Assembly: GCF_001940455.1 (NCBI RefSeq)
Contig: NZ_MKQR01000028.1
Location: forward strand, 664,916 to 728,915
Direction: 5' to 3'
Length of the DNA stretch: 64,000 nt
Origin: Actinokineospora bangkokensis
GTDB taxonomy: Bacteria > Actinomycetota > Actinomycetes > Mycobacteriales > Pseudonocardiaceae
The first letter of the stretch is position 1, and each line of letters starts with the position of its first letter. Made by a program: the position numbers and the translations under genes. The notes below the pieces were generated by a model. That model made no database searches and was not told the DNA's origin. It saw only the letters and a program-made list of their open reading frames with translations. Shown here piece after piece: positions 61,140 through 64,000 of this stretch.

Positions 61140-64000
61140 GGGCGAGCGGGACGCGCTCTCCCCGTACCCGGCGGGCCACCCGCAGGACCTGTCCGGGCGC
61201 TACGAGCACGCCCAACCCCGCAAGCGCGGCAAGCGCCTGCCGGGGGAGCAGGGCATCCCCAGCTACACCCCGGAGATCGCCGCCCGCTCCATCGACGGGC
61301 ACCTGCTGCGCACCGGCTCCGACGTCTTCGCCTGGTACCGGCTGGCCCCGCAGCGCTGGTCGTTCCGCTCGGACTCCCAGCGCCAGGACCTCATCTCGGC
61401 CATCGCGGGCCAGTACGCCGAGCTGTCCGGCCGGTGGATGCACCTGCGGGTGACCACCCGGCCGTACCCGATCCGCATGTGGGCCGAGGCGCACGTGCAC
61501 AACGCGATCAACCGGCTGCCCGACGTCCCCGGCGCGCTGAGCTTCGACGACTACCTCGTCGGCGAGCAGCAGCAGCTGCTCGGGCACTCGATGGCCGAGA
61601 AGGAGGTCTACCTCGGCGTCCAGGTGCAGACCCGCAACGTGGTCGACCGGGCCGTCGAGCGGGCCGCCCCGCTGCTGCGCAAGGTGTTCCCGGACGCCGT
61701 CGACGCCGAGCTGATGGCCATCGAGTCCGAGGTCGAGCACCTCGACCAGGTGATCGGCTCCGCCGGGCTGGAGGGCCGCCCGGTCACCGCCGACGAGATG
61801 TCCTGGCTGATGCACCGCTCCTGCTCGCTGGGCCTGCCCGCGCCGCGCAACATGCCCGCGGTGCCCGGCGCGGCGTGGGAGCCCGAGGACCTGGCCAGCT
61901 TCACCGACGCCGCCGACTTCCACCAGGACCCCTACGCGCCCACGGTCACCGTGCGCGGCCGCACCGGGTCCAACGCCGGGGTCACCCGGCACGTGGCGGT
62001 GCTGACCGTCGGGCAGATGCACGGCCTGACCATCCCCGAGGTCGACGACCCGTGGGTGCAGCACAGCGACCGGCTGCCCGCCGCGGTGGAGTGGTCGGCG
62101 CGGATCTACGTGCGCCGCCCCGAGGAGGTCCAGGGCGAGCTCCAGCGGCAGATGAACAAGGTCCGCTCGCAGGTCAAGCACTACACCGACGAGCACGAGC
62201 TGGAGCCGCCGCAGTCGCTGGCCCGGCAGGCCAGCCGGGTGCTGGAGATCGACGACGAGATGACCTCGGGCTTCACCGCCCTGGCCACCCGGGTGCGCTC
62301 GTGGTGGCGGCTGGCCGTCTCGGGCCCCACCGAGCGCGACGCGCTGCGGCTGGCCCAGCAGTTGCTCGACCTGTACAAGCCCAAGGTCGCCATCGAGCAC
62401 CCCGAGGCCCAGTACGCCCTGGCGCGGGAGTTCATCCCCGGCGAGCCGCTGTCCTCCAGCGCCTACCTGCGCCGCGGCTCGGTGATCTGGGCCGCCTCCT
62501 CGGTGCCCACCGCCACCGCCGAGGTCGGCGACCGGCGCGGCATCCTGCTCGGCGAGACGGTCACCGCGACCCGCCGCCCGGTGGCCTGGGACCCGTGGAT
62601 GGCCCAGGAGATCCGCGACGCCTCCGGCCTGACCGCCATGGTCGCCGGGCTCGGCGGCGGCAAGTCCTTCCTCGGCGGCGGCATCGTCTACAAGACGCTG
62701 CGCGCCGGGGCGCACTGGACGGTGCTCGACCCGTCCGGCCCCCTGGCCAAGCTGTGCGACCTGCCCGAGCTGCGCCCCTACGCCCGGCCGATCAACCTGC
62801 TCAACGCCCAGGCGGGCATCCTCAACCCGTACCGGGTGGTGGCCGAGCCCAAGATCGACCACTTCCTCGACGACGACGACCCCGAGCGGGCCTGGCGCCG
62901 GGAGAAGGCGCTGGCCGCCGCGACCCGCCGCCGCCTGGTGCTCGACGTGCTCACCGGCCTGCTGCCCTACGAGGTGGCCAGGCTGCCGCAGTCGCGGATC
63001 GTGCTGCTGCGCGCGGTGCGCACGGTGGGCGGGCGCGCCGACGCCGACCCGTCGCTGGTGTTCGACGCGCTGCGCCGCGACGCCTCCGAGCACCACGAGC
63101 ACGCCACCGTCGTGGCCGACTTCCTCGACGAGATGAAGGAGCGGATGTCGCTGCTCATCCCCGAGCGCGGCGCCGACCCCTACGACGAGCAGCGCGACGA
63201 CCGGATGACCGTGCTGACCATGGCCGGGCTGACCCTGCCCAAGGACGGCGTGGCCCGCGAGCACTGGACCGACGCCGAGGCGCTGGGCGTGGAGATGCTG
63301 AACCTGGCCGCCTGGCTGACCCAGCGCTCCATCTACGACAAGCCCAAGGACATGCGCAAGGGCGTCTGGATCGACGAGGCGTTCTTCCTCTCCGAGGTGC
63401 CGACCGGGCGCGTGCTGATGAACCGGTTCGCCCGCGACTCCCGCAAGTGGAACGTGCGCGTGCTGCTGTCCTCGCAGATCCCCGCCGACTTCCTGCGCAT
63501 CCAGGGGTTCGTGGCGCTGCTGGACTCGGTGTTCATCGGCCGCCTCGACGACGACCAGGCCCAGGCCGACGCGCTGCGCCTGCTCAAGGTGCCCGTCGGC
63601 GCCGGGTACGAGTCGGTGGTGGCCAGCCTGGGCCGCCGCCCCGGGGTGCGCCGCGGCGAGGTCGAGCGCGACACCGCGCCCCGCCAGTTCATCTTCGGCG
63701 ACGGCGCAGGCGGCGTGGAGCGCATCCGCGTCGACCTGTCCGGCGCGCACCTGGACCACCTGCGCGCCGCCATGGACACCACCCCCGACGCCGGGCGCGA
63801 CCTGGCCAGGGGCCTGCCGGACGCGGACCTGCCGCACGCCCCGGAGATCCCCGAGCCGGAGCCGGACGAGGTGCCCAGCGCCCCGATGCCCTCCGACGAG
63901 GAGTTCGAGCGGGCCGCGGAGTTCGAGCTCGGCCTGACCGAGGACGACTACCTGGACGCGGGCGCCCTGGAGGGCACCCTGGTCGTGGACGAGGACCCCG
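61123..64000 (+). CDS. VirB4-like type IV secretion ATPase (3' end beyond window)
   Basis: 959 codons are visible with no stop. The N-terminal half (to about 480) resembles the VirB4/TraC N-domain. The motor has Walker A GLGGGKS (K514), Walker B VWIDEAFF (D751, E752) and VLLSSQIPADF, typical of VirB4/TraB-type ATPases. An acidic Pro/Glu/Asp-rich tail begins near residue 905. GTG 61123 follows GGAGG. It should energise a membrane secretion or conjugation-like channel. No relaxase, coupling protein or integrase is seen in the window. Confidence 0.87.
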   Translation, partial: MFGRRKGERDALSPYPAGHPQDLSGRYEHAQPRKRGKRLPGEQGIPSYTPEIAARSIDGHLLRTGSDVFAWYRLAPQRWSFRSDSQRQDLISAIAGQYAELSGRWMHLRVTTRPYPIRMWAEAHVHNAINRLPDVPGALSFDDYLVGEQQQLLGHSMAEKEVYLGVQVQTRNVVDRAVERAAPLLRKVFPDAVDAELMAIESEVEHLDQVIGSAGLEGRPVTADEMSWLMHRSCSLGLPAPRNMPAVPGAAWEPEDLASFTDAADFHQDPYAPTVTVRGRTGSNAGVTRHVAVLTVGQMHGLTIPEVDDPWVQHSDRLPAAVEWSARIYVRRPEEVQGELQRQMNKVRSQVKHYTDEHELEPPQSLARQASRVLEIDDEMTSGFTALATRVRSWWRLAVSGPTERDALRLAQQLLDLYKPKVAIEHPEAQYALAREFIPGEPLSSSAYLRRGSVIWAASSVPTATAEVGDRRGILLGETVTATRRPVAWDPWMAQEIRDASGLTAMVAGLGGGKSFLGGGIVYKTLRAGAHWTVLDPSGPLAKLCDLPELRPYARPINLLNAQAGILNPYRVVAEPKIDHFLDDDDPERAWRREKALAAATRRRLVLDVLTGLLPYEVARLPQSRIVLLRAVRTVGGRADADPSLVFDALRRDASEHHEHATVVADFLDEMKERMSLLIPERGADPYDEQRDDRMTVLTMAGLTLPKDGVAREHWTDAEALGVEMLNLAAWLTQRSIYDKPKDMRKGVWIDEAFFLSEVPTGRVLMNRFARDSRKWNVRVLLSSQIPADFLRIQGFVALLDSVFIGRLDDDQAQADALRLLKVPVGAGYESVVASLGRRPGVRRGEVERDTAPRQFIFGDGAGGVERIRVDLSGAHLDHLRAAMDTTPDAGRDLARGLPDADLPHAPEIPEPEPDEVPSAPMPSDEEFERAAEFELGLTEDDYLDAGALEGTLVVDEDP

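Noticed and set aside
61117-63837. Minus-strand frame of 906 codons opposite the VirB4-like gene
   Set aside because: Antisense shadow with no domain pattern; Walker motifs are on the plus strand.
1-64000. CRISPR arrays, tRNA genes and insertion sequences
   Set aside because: No regular spacer-repeat series, no tRNA cloverleaf with a recognisable TTCGA arm and no transposase-like protein was seen by eye; a covariance-model scan would be decisive for tRNAs.

Overview
The window is very GC-rich, with frequent GTG starts, many 4-base GTGA stop/start overlaps and gene orders known from actinobacteria. Two blocks match Mycobacterium tuberculosis order as I remember it. The first is Rv3199c-Rv3208: TetR, DUF3152 protein, moeZ, TIGR02569 protein, alkyltransferase-like protein, lipV-type hydrolase, adnA, adnB, ion channel and nudC. 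The second is Rv2228c-Rv2236c: cobD, SURF1, ptpA, cobC, Nif3-like, zinc-ribbon protein and RNase H/phosphatase. Small-metabolite genes, a helR gene with a rifamycin-associated element, and the codon style suggest a filamentous actinomycete of the Pseudonocardiaceae type. That assignment is inference.

Layout. 1-5.6 kb: two TetR regulators, an AurF-like diiron oxygenase and three alpha/beta hydrolases, with palindromic operators between them. 5.7-9.1 kb: DUF3152 metalloprotease-like protein, MoeZ and a TIGR02569 protein. 9.3-15.8 kb: nitrate/nitrite assimilation (narK-type transporter, nirB, nirD, a uroporphyrinogen-III synthase/winged-helix fusion, sirohydrochlorin chelatase). Everything from nirB onward is translationally coupled or nearly so. 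The operon pairs nitrite reductase with supply of its siroheme. 15.8-18.6 kb: lipoprotein, TPR protein, VOC protein, SDR and a 63-residue orphan. 18.7-26.3 kb: DNA repair (alkyltransferase-like protein, AdnAB helicase-nuclease) plus an esterase. 26.3-28.8 kb: a long inverted repeat, then helR behind a near-ideal rifamycin-associated element. 28.8-41.2 kb: potassium channel, DoxX-like protein, secreted or membrane peptidases (neutral zinc peptidase, an M16 pair, M14), DUF2207 protein, NudC, and the gluconate pair gntK-gntP. 41.3-49.3 kb: a complete four-gene Wadjet (jetABCD, type II by domain content) anti-plasmid cassette on the minus strand. 49.4-57.5 kb: cobalamin genes, SURF1, fructosamine kinase family, PtpA, Nif3-like, zinc ribbon, RNase H/phosphatase. 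57.5-59.9 kb: an ArsB/NhaD-type transporter, an FMN reductase and the RNase P RNA. 60.3-64 kb: the start of a type IV secretion-like locus (VirB2-like, VirB3-like, VirB4-like ATPase), cut by the window end.

The items most worth a second look are these: a 22-residue histidine-rich mini-ORF locked by stop/start overlaps on both sides between the two M16 peptidase genes; the Wadjet cassette, whose JetD seems to lack one expected acidic residue; the element-controlled helR; the chromosomal type IV secretion-like genes beside rnpB; and a 147-bp imperfect inverted repeat between adnB and helR.
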